A DNA stretch of 64,000 nucleotides from Prostheceraeus crozeri (Eukaryota > Platyhelminthes > Polycladida > Euryleptidae), in NCBI GenBank assembly GCA_907163375.1, contig CAJQUW010006134.1:372001-436000 (forward strand), in the 5' to 3' direction. Shown piece after piece: positions 46,653 through 64,000 of the stretch. The first letter of the stretch is position 1. Every line of letters begins with the position of its first letter. Below the pieces are notes generated by a model. The model had not been told where the DNA came from and searched no databases. It saw nothing but the letters and a program-made list of their open reading frames with translations. A program made the translations under genes and the position numbers.

Positions 46653-46772
46653 TATTATTATTTTAACTTGTTTTGGTTAATAATAATACTTTAATTATCC
46701 TGAAGCATTTTCATTTCTTAAACCATTTTACTCATGGTGCCTATCTTAACAGTACTACATAACTGAGTGTAT

Positions 46773-49700
46773 AAACGGCGCACATTATTGAATCCCAAGG
46801 CACAGCAGCTTCGCTAATATCGCCTTCTACAGCTGCTTTGTATTTTAAGACTTATTTTTTTAACCATCCACCACACTGGGCATAGAATCACATCGAAATT
46901 CGTGATTTTTTGAAAAAATGAAAAATTCGGGGGGATGGGAATGTTGAAACTCCCGTCGTGTGTGGATAGGGTTTGAGCTGCAGGGGTAGTGACTGCTGCC
47001 AAGGATTTTTGTAAATCCACATCAGCAGCGGAACAGTGTTTGGGCCGTCATCTCGAAGTTCATGCATGCCTCTCGCGACCTTCAAAGTGATCGTCTCTAT
47101 CCGTCTTTCTTCCTCTCCTCATATTCTCGCACTTCAGTATTTACGTTTCCTCGCTACTACGTGTTTCCTGCTTCCGTAATGTGAAGTTAGAATTGATTTT
47201 TCACAGAACCTTAGTTATTGTCGTAAGGTATAAAATTCCTGAACAGATTACTTTTAGTGACACAACTTAAAATTATACAGGATAAAATGAAAGTCTAATT
47301 CTATGGCTACAACATGATAATTACTCGTGATCTGAGATGATATCTTAGAACTCATCCATGTCCTTGCTGAAATGCAACATAATTATGACATAATGAAATC
47401 GTACAATTACATTTAACCATTGATGGTCTTAAAGCGTGTCGTTACTGATGCGACCTAGCTTTTGTTAGCTCGAATATTCTTTGCAAATAACCCACAGTTA
47501 ATGGGAAACTAGATGTACCGGCTTTGATTGGAGAAAGCTGTTAGAGCTTCCAACTCCTTGTTCTTGATCCACAATTTTCCAGAATTATACCATTTTATTC
47601 TACCAATTGACCATGCGTCGTGTTTTACGTTGCTTTAAGACAGCTATCTTTCTGCATATCAATGTTCCCAACACGAAGCCATCCTGGGAAAGTACGGGTG
47701 GAGCAAGTTATATGAAGACATGATTTTGTCTCAAAACCGCTGGATGTGTGATAACTGCGTCATTTGTTGTGTGTGTAACAACGGCGTGGCTGAACCTTGA
47801 TCGATGCGTCTATCGTGCTGTCGTTCTAACCGTGTGGATGGCGCAGTTGCTTTCTATCTGATATGTGAATTCTGGTCAGCAGAATTGCAGTTCATTAAGA
47901 CGTCTGTTTCTATAGCAGCTTTGCCATTTTTGTAGTCTTATTTTAATATTTGGTTGAGTCATTTGAGTCAAATGATTTCTCTGTTTCAGTTTGTCACTTC
48001 CGTTAAGTATCAATTGCTGTTTATATAGAAATGACGGAGACACGGCTAGTGAAAATACAATTGAGGATTAATAATATAATTGTTTCGAAAATCTCAACAG
48101 TTGAAATGTGAAAATGATCGAATTATCGATTGAATTCTCATGTTTAAATCGTCACCTTTACTAACAATGTTACGTAACTTGTAAGGAACATCGAGTTAAG
48201 GAACTTAAGAAATCGATAATTTTACGACACCATATTGTCAAGTATGTTGAGATTTCGATAATTTAGTTATGTTGCTTCATCTGTGAATTATGATGCGAAT
48301 GTTGTGTTTGCCGGTAGATAACTGTGTACTCATTCTACTCTTGTAGGATTCTGCACAACAAAACATTCATTATATTGCCATAGAACCTGATTGGATTTCG
48401 CGCCTTAAAAATCTAGAAAGTTGCCATTAGCGTTGGAAAGCCTCGCGAAGTTTAAATATCCTTCAAAGGAAATAAGCTATATACGCATATTTTTCACATT
48501 TTTGTGTGAAATGTCATGATATTTGATGTTGAATATGGATTGTACAAAACAAATGGATTCGCGAAATGTATTTTCCCGATCTTAATTTTTACTTTGTAGG
48601 CATAGGGTGATCGCAAGAATAGTTATGATAAAAGGAAGAAGTGGGAGTGATTTCCTTCAGCTTGATTTTCAGCTGTGTTTATCTCTTGTTAGTTTATTGC
48701 TCTACGCTTATTGCTAGAGAAGTATGCCGAAGTCTGACTAGTAGATCTACAATTATGCACCTTGAAATGACATTGTTATTGTGAAGGAATGTACTTATTT
48801 TCAGCGTTATGTGTACAAAGGACGTAGAATGCCCCTGACCGAAAAGCCAATTGCGAAGACGAACATGATCTCGCTTCATTGTAAACTTGGGTTGTGATTT
48901 TTGCTTATCAGTTACATCAGCTTGTATTTTTATGTAATATACACTGGAAAATAGAATTTTTCATTTGGCTGCGCTGAAATTGACTGCACATGACCAATTG
49001 TCCGGTTTGAATGAAAGTTAACTGAATCATCTATGGCCACATCATTTATGTTTTCGATTACTTCATCATCAATTGCTTTTCGACGAATCTTCTGAGTTTC
49101 CGATTTACAAACTACATGTAGTTAGTGAAAATCATGTCAGAAAGACGCAATTCAAATTCACAACGATAGTGAGTTGGAGTTCAGATGTAATGGATAAAGA
49201 AAACACGACTAGTTTTGTTTTAAAATTGCAAAAGACATTAGTGCTATTGAATAATTATGGTGAAACGCTGACCTGCTTTCCTCATATTTCCTCTCAATTT
49301 TGCAAATCTAGAGCCAGTTTTCGATGTGTACTGCACCAGTTTGTAGCATCTGATATCGAATTATGCTGTACTTCTTTGCAAAATTTCACTAGTAAGTCGG
49401 GCATTCGAGTAAGCGGGAATGATGAATTGCTGAGAATGAGCGAACGAGCGTGATTTTTTTAAGTGGTGAGAGAGAGCGAGCGATACTTATTTTTAGAAAT
49501 TCACACGTTGACCTTTCACTGTTAGTATTAATTTCGACTTAATGTATTATAAAGCAAAAACGGCTTCCCTCCATCTGTCTGATCCTGAATAGATATCAGT
49601 CGAACGTAGAGTAAGCGAGAGTTCGTTCTGGAATCCTGCAGTCGCACCCCTCTCATCATGTGCGTCACGACGATGGCGAAAACTTATTTGACTTCACCAC

Positions 49701-51447
49701 TGACGCTAAGAAACTGTTCTAACAAAGACGCAAAGCCGGACCTCTTGAAAAAAATGCTGTTCTACATGAGGAATGAATGTTTAGCTCCACAGACATCGCA
49801 CGCAAATAAGGAATAAAGAGTTAAATGAAGGTTTATCATGAGAAACTATGCTGTAATTCAAAAGTACGTAGTTCAGTACGATTGAAATCACGTGTCTAAC
49901 GTTCGAAACAAGAGTTTGTTTGATGCAATCATTGCGCAAATCACAAATGCATCAATAGTTATTCTATGAACTTGAAGGTGCAGAGAACTGCAGAAATCCG
50001 ATGCCGAGAAGAGACGGAAATGACCGAGATCATAACAAAATTATCTTCTGAATATCTATGAAATTCGCCCTTGAACCTATGAAATTATTTAGAAAATTAA
50101 GTAATGCGTGGTAGTACATGTAATGTAATTGTAATCCTTCGCTAGACTTCACGCAATATTTCTTGTCTCAACATGGAAGTACATGTACGTACTTATACGT
50201 ACTTGCGTGCTTCTCTTCCTTTTTCTCTGTCGCTCTAATTGCGTTCCATCAACTTATTTCGTAGTCTCTTAAAATATCTTACTGTTCCATTATTAACTAT
50301 CTTAAAGCACTAAGTTATGTTGACTTCCTGCCCATTTCTACTAGAAAAGTGGTTCAATTCATTAGTTATAGGGGAGCAGTTGTATTTCACGACTGCCGGT
50401 GTTTCAAAGCTAATTTTACCGGTGGAATTCGGCACTGAGATGAGCCCCTACCGATAAGCAAGAGCTGAAGCTACATCTTAAAAATTGGACCTGGCACATG
50501 AGCCCGGGTCACTATTATCGGGCCTGCATGTATCGCAACTGCGTAAGCCAAATACTTCTAATAGTACACCGTATTTCATAACTAATGAAAACAGAAATCT
50601 GGGATTTTCTCCAGTGGAAATCCGTGAAAGTATCAGTTTTAGATCATATGTCTGTCAGATGCAATTCAGCAACTGTTGGCAACATTGATGCGAAACGTGC
50701 ATCCGTTGACTTTATGCAAATATCGCAATTTATAACCCATGTCGTGCAAAGTAAACTAATTCACACGTATGCTGTGTGATGTCTGTAACCTTGATGGTTG
50801 ATAGCTATCTATTGATAGATCGTCGTATAGATGCAGATGCATGACTGAAATGAGTGTAAACCTATTTCTTCATAAAATTGTGGTGAAGTGTGCCTCAGGA
50901 CAAGCTTCTGAAATATAAATTATATTATACATAGAATTAACTATTATACACATCAAAGGTCTGACAAGTATTGATCACTTTTTCGTAATGCCTTATGGAA
51001 ATTTGCCGATAAAAATTTAGCACTTCAATCAAGTGAGATTAGGAAGAAACACGAACGACCAGATGAATTTTTGTGAAAGACGAATGCACCAATATAACAG
51101 ACAATGTCACAGAAATAGGCTTAGAATACATGCAAGACTCCCAAATTTCCGTCTTTTCAGTTATTTTGCAGAATTTCCGTTTTCTGTCTATTTGCTACTT
51201 ATGGTTATTATCATGAAACTATGGTATTTATGGCTATCCACTTGGATTGTGTATATATGGCGTGATTAGAGTGTTTGGTGTTGCAGGGTTTCATTAATTC
51301 ACTAGATTGTGGGTATTGCTGATCATTGATTTACAATATTACAACTTGAAGGATTTCAAATTTCGAAAAGGGATTTCAAATATGGTTTCCGCTTGCAACC
51401 ATCAACCATTATTCTTTAAAAATCCTAATAACTTTGGGAAAACGAAG
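46773..51447. other. Intronic DNA with nothing recognised
   Basis: Readings such as 46888-47085 (-) and 49073-49453 (+, 126 codons) are not recognised. Splice-flanked exons of the host gene are not seen here. Confidence 0.35.
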
Positions 51448-53298
51448 TATAGGTTTTCCCGATCAAATGTAACACTTGTTTTGACCAAATGTAATATAGA
51501 TAAAAGCAAATGTAACACGTCAACATTAGGGCAGTTATCAAATACAACCTGTCAAATCAAATGTAACATAAGGCTGTTATCAAATGTAACCTGTCAAATC
51601 GAATGTTACGTAGGTAGATATCAAATGTAATAATGATGATTAGTCAAAAGCAAATTTAACAATGACAGATCAAATATAATAAAAGAATCATATAGTGTCA
51701 TACAGATCTTATTGAATTAATATGCTACGAAGAATGCAATTAACTTCACATTTGAACATCAATCATTAATTGAATGTCATACTGGTGAATGTCCGCAACA
51801 TACAAGATGTGAAAACGATTAATTTACTCATTCCTAAGAATAGAATAAGAATTGATAACATATATGAATGATCAGGAATTTTTGAGTACCCCACTTTTCT
51901 TAGGTCAATATCTGAAGCCAAAAAATATTTGAATGTGAGAACAACTTGATAATCCATGTGCATAAATATAATTATCAAATCAAATTTACATCAAAATGTT
52001 CTGCTTTAATAAACACGCTGGCAAATACCGCTGCAAATGTCTAAAGTAGCTGCCACATTCCTCTGGGGTGATGACCGACACACTCTGCTCCGTAAGTTGA
52101 CATAAAGTGGCTTCTCTTTCCTGAGGAGCTTGATCATGAAGCTGATCTCTTTCCGCTAAAGCTCGCTTTACGGAGGCCTTCCACTGAGAGAAGCAGTTCT
52201 CCACAATATTCAACATGGGTGAGTACGGTGGAAGCCACTCGAGTGTGACTGTCTGCGGAAGACTGACATCACCAGCACTTCGATGAGCAGGCGCGTTGTC
52301 GAAAATAAAGACTTTCTCCACTCCATCGTCGGGAAAATGCTCTACCACTTCTCGCAGAAATTCTTTGAACCGTTCGCCATTCATTCCTCCACTGATCAGA
52401 TCATGGTGAATTAGACCGTTAGTAGCACTAACAGCAAGTGTCATAGTGAAATTCCGTCCTCTTGTACCACCAACTACTCGTACAGCTCGCTCGCCTACCC
52501 GTGCGCGTCCTCTGGTTCTCCTCGTCCACAGATTGATGCCGGCTTCATCTATGATGATGAGCTCTTTGTTCATCAGCTGCATGATCCATTCTGCAAATTC
52601 TTTACGTCTTTGCTTTACCACCTCCGAATTTCGTTGACCAGGCGCATCCTCAAAATTTTTCATTACGATTATCTCCCCATGCAGCATGTTCGAAAGCGTT
52701 GATCTTCCGATCGGCGCATGTGTCGGAAGAGCTACGCGTAATTCAGAGTTTATCTGATCCAGAGTGAAGTCTGGATGTTACTCCACAATGGCTACTGCGG
52801 CCTCCCTCAGAGCAGGTGTCACACGAGTCCGTTGCGGACGAGCTCCACCTCGAGGAAAGGCAACGATGCCGTAATTGTCATTGGCTCTTCGAATGATGGC
52901 GTACGCTGTGGACCTCTTGATCCCAAGTTGGCGGGCGAGTGCAACATAATCCTGGCCATGACTATGAGCGTCTACCAAGCGCTGCTTGTCAATGACGGAA
53001 ATTCTTTGATATCGCATCATTGATAGCATCCGATGATAACAACATATATTTGGTCTGTATCTGCCACTTATAAAGAGACTAGTTTGATATTTGTTCTACC
53101 TATGGTGCACAATAGAACGATAGAGAATGAATAGAATTCAACACTTGATCTGACAGATTATATTTGATCTACCAACAATTAGATTTGCAATCGATGCGCT
53201 GCATTGAATCTACATTTGGTCTGACATGCTACAAAGCGATTGTCTAGTGTTACATTTTTGTTTTGACAGGGTGTTATATTTGATCGGGAAAACCTATA
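51448..53298 (-). mobile_element. IS630/Tc1-type DNA transposon
   Basis: Termini TAGGTTTTCCCGATCAAAT (51450 onward) and its reverse complement ending at 53296 are flanked by TA on each side, the Tc1/mariner target duplication. Inside each end lies an array of TCAAATGTAAC-like motifs (left 51465-51680, right 53135-53285), with spacings that vary. The transposase is encoded on the minus strand at 51986-53029. Near-identical ends and a single coding break suggest a young copy. Confidence 0.85.
51986..53029 (-). pseudogene. IS630/Tc1-type transposase with one in-frame stop
   Basis: The reading spans 347 codons in one frame, broken by a single TAA at 52778-52780. The N-terminus has a helix-turn-helix, DYVALARQLGIKRSTAYAII, followed by the GGARP linker typical of IS630/Tc1 proteins. 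After the stop come the DDE residues: Asp in ELIIIDEAGINLW, Asp in VFIFDNAPAHR and Glu in MLNIVENCFSQWK. I count 32 residues between the second Asp and the Glu, fewer than the 34 usual in Tc1. The GGMNGERFKEFL stretch fits the DDE_3 family. The enzyme would cut and join transposon ends at TA. The full frame is otherwise clean, so the element was probably active recently. Confidence 0.85.
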
Positions 53299-53390
53299 AT
53301 TTATGAGTTCATGATTCCTATCAAATATCTGTATCTCAGTGCATTTAGTACTGCCAAGCATCTAACCCCCATAAAGTCTCTAAGGATCAG

Positions 53391-53535
53391 GCGTTATGTT
53401 ATCATGGTTGTCATGGATACCGCATGGCGTGTAGCATGCAGATAATCTCTGAAGGCAGTTGAAAATATTGCAAGTGAATGCTTTAAGAATAAGTATTGTC
53501 AACAATGCCCAATCTGTTCATCTATATCTGCCAAT
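53391..53535. repeat. Diverged direct repeat, copy 1
   Basis: Matches 53905-54050 in order: CGTTAT, CGCATGGC, TGTAGCAT, GAAGGCAGTT, AACAATGCCCAATCTG. The copies are clearly diverged, roughly three quarters alike by eye. Confidence 0.7.
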
Positions 53536-53904
53536 CTGCACATACGAGTATATTTGTTCAATTGCACATCTTTGGTTCCAACTAAATATTGATGTCATTC
53601 TCTTCTCATCGCTTGTAAATCAAGTTTAGATGAACCAGCATCTTCATGACAATCGCGTTATTTATTTATGCTTTCATCTTAATGATTCCTCATTGTACTA
53701 ACCTAGTAGGTCTTCAAAAACTTTCTCGAGCAAGATTTACGTTGAAATTGATGATCTTACTTACTTTCGTCATAATTAAATCATTGTAAAAACGTGTTGA
53801 TTTTACATGGGCATGAGCAGTTTACATATCGTCAATCAAGAAAGTAAATCAGAAACATTTGGCTCAGGAATGAACTGGACCCCTATCATGTCTCATGAGG
53901 GTCA

Positions 53905-54050
53905 ATCGCTACGTTATCATAGATATCGCATGGCCTGTAGCATATTTGTAATCTCCGTGAAGGCAGTTAAAAAATATAGCAAGGAAATGCTCAGGCAGGA
54001 ATCAGTGTTGTTAACAATGCCCAATCTGCTCATGTATGTCATTTCGCCTG
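53905..54050. repeat. Diverged direct repeat, copy 2
   Basis: Second copy of the block at 53391-53535, about 515 bp downstream. The nature of the block is unknown. Confidence 0.7.
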
Positions 54051-55275
54051 ACAGCTGTGTAATATTTTCATTCAATGGAAATTATTTGAATCAAAAACCA
54101 ATAACCTGGACCATTGGTGTTGTAAACTGATATCTCTATTGACACAGATTTTTCTGCCCCCTCTCATTGTATTGATAGAAAACATTTTGTGCATTACTTT
54201 TCTCTGTAGAATGTCAATTACAGAAGTGCAACTTTTCCTATACTATAAACCATGTACAAACGAATGACTTGCTGATATCAAAGGTCTAAGTTCGCTTGAT
54301 GGTGATTAACACTAGGGAGTCAAATATGTGTTATTGGAATCAGGGTTGGTCATTCACATTCGACGAAAGCCAAATATTACATCAGTCTGAAAGAAAATAT
54401 GCCAGTTACATACAGATCAGGATGTCAAGTCGTGGGAATGTCATCTATTCTGCACTTGTTAAGATATGTGATTCGTGACGAGTCATTCATTTCATGACAG
54501 ACATACTTGCACAGCTGCTGATCCGAAAGGAAATTTATTGACCATGCTGTCTAGTGAAGCAAAACAAGAACAGTTTAATTGTAGTAAGATTTGATTTACT
54601 TTCGTCGTTAAAGAAATAATGGTCTGCAACGCATGTTTCTGCGTGAGTGTGGTGTCGGTGTCAATGCCACAAAAGTGAGGCGACGCCGGCGCTCTATTAT
54701 TTGTAAATACATGTATACTGCAGTTTAACACACCAAGTTTTATATAACGAAGTCATAGTCATGAAATGCTGTGTCGGAGAGATTCCGACATTGTCTTTAT
54801 CAATCCAACAAACAATTCCATCAAGCAGAGCAAATGATGAATTATCTGAGATTCAAATATGCGACCAGAACTAATGAACGAAATGCTGCTCATGAGAATC
54901 AAGCGAAAAATATGTGCATTAAGCACGTTTCTTTTCAGAAGGCCTGATCTTCATATTGTTGTTGCTTTATGTCCAATATCTTCCCATCTATCATCCTCTA
55001 ACAAATCACTCTTATCGTGACGTTACCATCCATTGTTTCATGTCCTCATCACATCCCTAGGTTATGTCATATGAGAGTATTCAAAGGGGATGATAGGCAC
55101 TCATATGTGTTACATGTTTCCAACATTGCAATTTAAAGATATTGATTCATACACTCGACTAAGATTATTGATCACGAACTTTAAACAAATCAGTAACAAA
55201 TACATCAGTTTGCAGCAGTTGACAGTTCTTTCTAAAAGTATGCGGATCTTTGCTTTTGTGTACATGTTTTTTATT

Positions 55276-56667
55276 CACTGCCTGACAAAAAAAACTTAAC
55301 ACTTATCATTGCTAATCAATGCCAGCTGCTAAATTTCTAGGTCGAACATACTCCCAAACAAATTTCTATGTGCCCTCTCTAGCATAGCCATATGAAGATA
55401 TCGTTCATCCTCTTACACAGGATTACCGTTTGGATAAGTTTAAGCATCGCATAATTGCAAAATTTGCTGTCTTTCTGACATGAACCATAACTGCATGATG
55501 AAGCACGAAGATTAATTCGGAAAATGTGTGGCTATTGGAATGATTTGCTGTGGACGTAACGCATCTTTGTAGAAAATTGGATGCATCGCATGTCGGCTAG
55601 CTGTTAGGAATTGGTCGGTACGTTGGTGTGAAGAAGAAATAGTTGTAAAACCAGGAAGGATCGAAAGACCAAAGAAAAAAAGTCACAGACCGAAAGCTGA
55701 TGATTGCAGCGAAGAAATATCGTTTTCAGACCGTTTCACCTCTGGAAATAGGCTGGAAATCTGCTGCTGGTATCAACTGATGCGTTAGAACTGCATATCG
55801 ACGAACTGCATTTGACAGAAGCGGGATTTAAGTCTTCAGACATGTTGTACGCATACCTCTCAATAACTTTTTGAATTTTAATGAATTTATACGATCGCTT
55901 TCACTTATGAATGAACATGTTACAGAGGTTTAAAACACAAACGAAAAAGATTAGAAAGGTGTGAGCATCATTCAAGAATGAGCACTGATGAATGGCATTG
56001 CGTGATATGGACGATTAATCACGGTTTACCCTCGATTTCCACGACGGAAGAGTTAGTACTCTCCTCTAGTAGACTGCCTCGTGAGAGATATGCAGTCTGC
56101 TGCATTTCAGAACATGGTCGATTCAGCGGTGATAGCGTCATGACTTCGACCGGTTTTTGGCACGGCGGACGAATCAAGGCTGCTATTTTCATCAAGGCAC
56201 ATTGGATGGTATTGCTCGGAGAATGTTACTCCTTTTGCTATTCCAACAGTTTAGGGGCAACAACTCATCATCCAAGATGACAATGTGCAGCTACACAGAG
56301 CACATCAGCCAGGTGACAGCAGTTGAGCAGGCCTAGCTCCCATGGTCCTTACGCTCTCCTGATCTTTCTCCGAGCTGGAGTGGGATGAGCCTGGTAAAAG
56401 GTTGAGAAACTCGTATCCAAATTCTCCTACCAATGTCGAACCACTTTCCGGAAGAATGGTTGAAGAGCAATGATGACGCATTGAGCAAGAGAGACGGGAT
56501 ATCTATGAACAATAGAATTTGAGCTTGCATCAGTGCTAGAGACGCATGTTGCAGGTTGCTAGAGGTGCGCATGAAATAAATTTTTCTAATTAAGTTATAG
56601 CTTTGATGCCACTTCATTAATGAAAATAATGTTCCCTACAATTCTGGGTGTTTTTTGTCACGCAATG
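55276..56667 (+). mobile_element. Tc1-like transposon relic
   Basis: The ends CACTGCCTGACAAAAAAA and, reversed, CATTGCGTGACAAAAAAC form a terminal repeat. Plus-strand readings between about 55640 and 56480 give TDRKLMIAAKKYRFQTVSP, then PRERYAVCCISEHGRFSGDS, then IQDDNVQLHRAHQ and RSPDLSP, in the order of a Tc1 transposase (second-half HTH, GERY box, second catalytic Asp, SPDLNPIE box). Several frame changes and stops show it is inactive. Confidence 0.65.

Positions 56668-64000
<7,333 letters not shown>

Larger units (their letters stand above)
46416..46772. mobile_element. Foldback element with PLE-like layout
   Basis: TACATAAYTGAGTGTAT flanks both sides (46416-46432 and 46756-46772, one mismatch in 17). 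Inside, a left arm from 46433 and a right arm ending at 46717 are inverted copies of about 120-130 bp around a short centre near 46570. A 38-nt tail (46718-46755) separates only the right arm from its target repeat. Each arm carries a hammerhead-like core. There is no coding sequence. The asymmetry, core and arm orientation match PLE1 and PLE2, so a PLE-derived or PLE-mobilised origin is inferred. A conventional foldback DNA transposon is the alternative. Confidence 0.75.
53299..55275. other. Intronic DNA with a diverged direct repeat
   Basis: Apart from the direct repeat listed separately, no recognised reading is present. Confidence 0.4.

Noticed and set aside
46888-47085. A 65-residue minus-strand peptide, ARGMHELRDDGPNTVPLL
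   Set aside because: It looks protein-like but I recognise no family, and there is no splice or start context to support it.

Overview
This is a eukaryotic, AT-rich window that is mostly intron and intergenic DNA packed with transposable elements. Repeated TAGGCCTA octamers, tRNA-derived SINEs and the mix of Penelope-like, hAT, Tc1/IS630 and LINE relics suggest a marine invertebrate, perhaps a deuterostome. That placement is an inference from sequence style, not a demonstrated identity.

I recognise one host gene, on the + strand: an EFA6/PSD family Arf6 exchange factor (Sec7 domain). An exon at 22969-23829 encodes a disordered N-terminus and the first Sec7 helices. The next shared exon, with the catalytic glutamate motif, lies 36 kb downstream at 59816-60009. 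Inside that intron, at 45290-45399, is a short exon with its own ATG that encodes a second version of the same first Sec7 helices and ends in the same splice phase. It looks like an alternative first exon. The gene runs off the right edge.

The left part (1-18 kb) holds a LINE split by about 3 kb of younger insertions, a decayed hAT, a gag-protease fossil, a Tc1 relic and a 0.9-kb unit present in two near-identical copies plus a partial tandem copy. At 18-20.5 kb a hAT element contains a nested Penelope-like element (PLE). A second PLE with an almost complete RT and GIY-YIG reading lies at 27.5-30.1 kb on the - strand.

The right part holds a 36-bp minisatellite (32.1 kb), a 45-bp minisatellite beside LINE pieces (37.1-38.4 kb), three non-autonomous hAT-like elements (39.8, 41.7 and 43.5 kb), a foldback element (46.4 kb), an IS630/Tc1-type transposon whose transposase has a single in-frame stop (51.4-53.3 kb) and a Tc1 relic (55.3-56.7 kb).

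The most notable pattern is shared by both PLEs and the small foldback. Each is flanked by a short direct repeat and starts with an inverted copy of its own 3' region that lacks the last 22-38 nt. PLE1 and the foldback also carry a compact hammerhead-ribozyme-like core in each arm.
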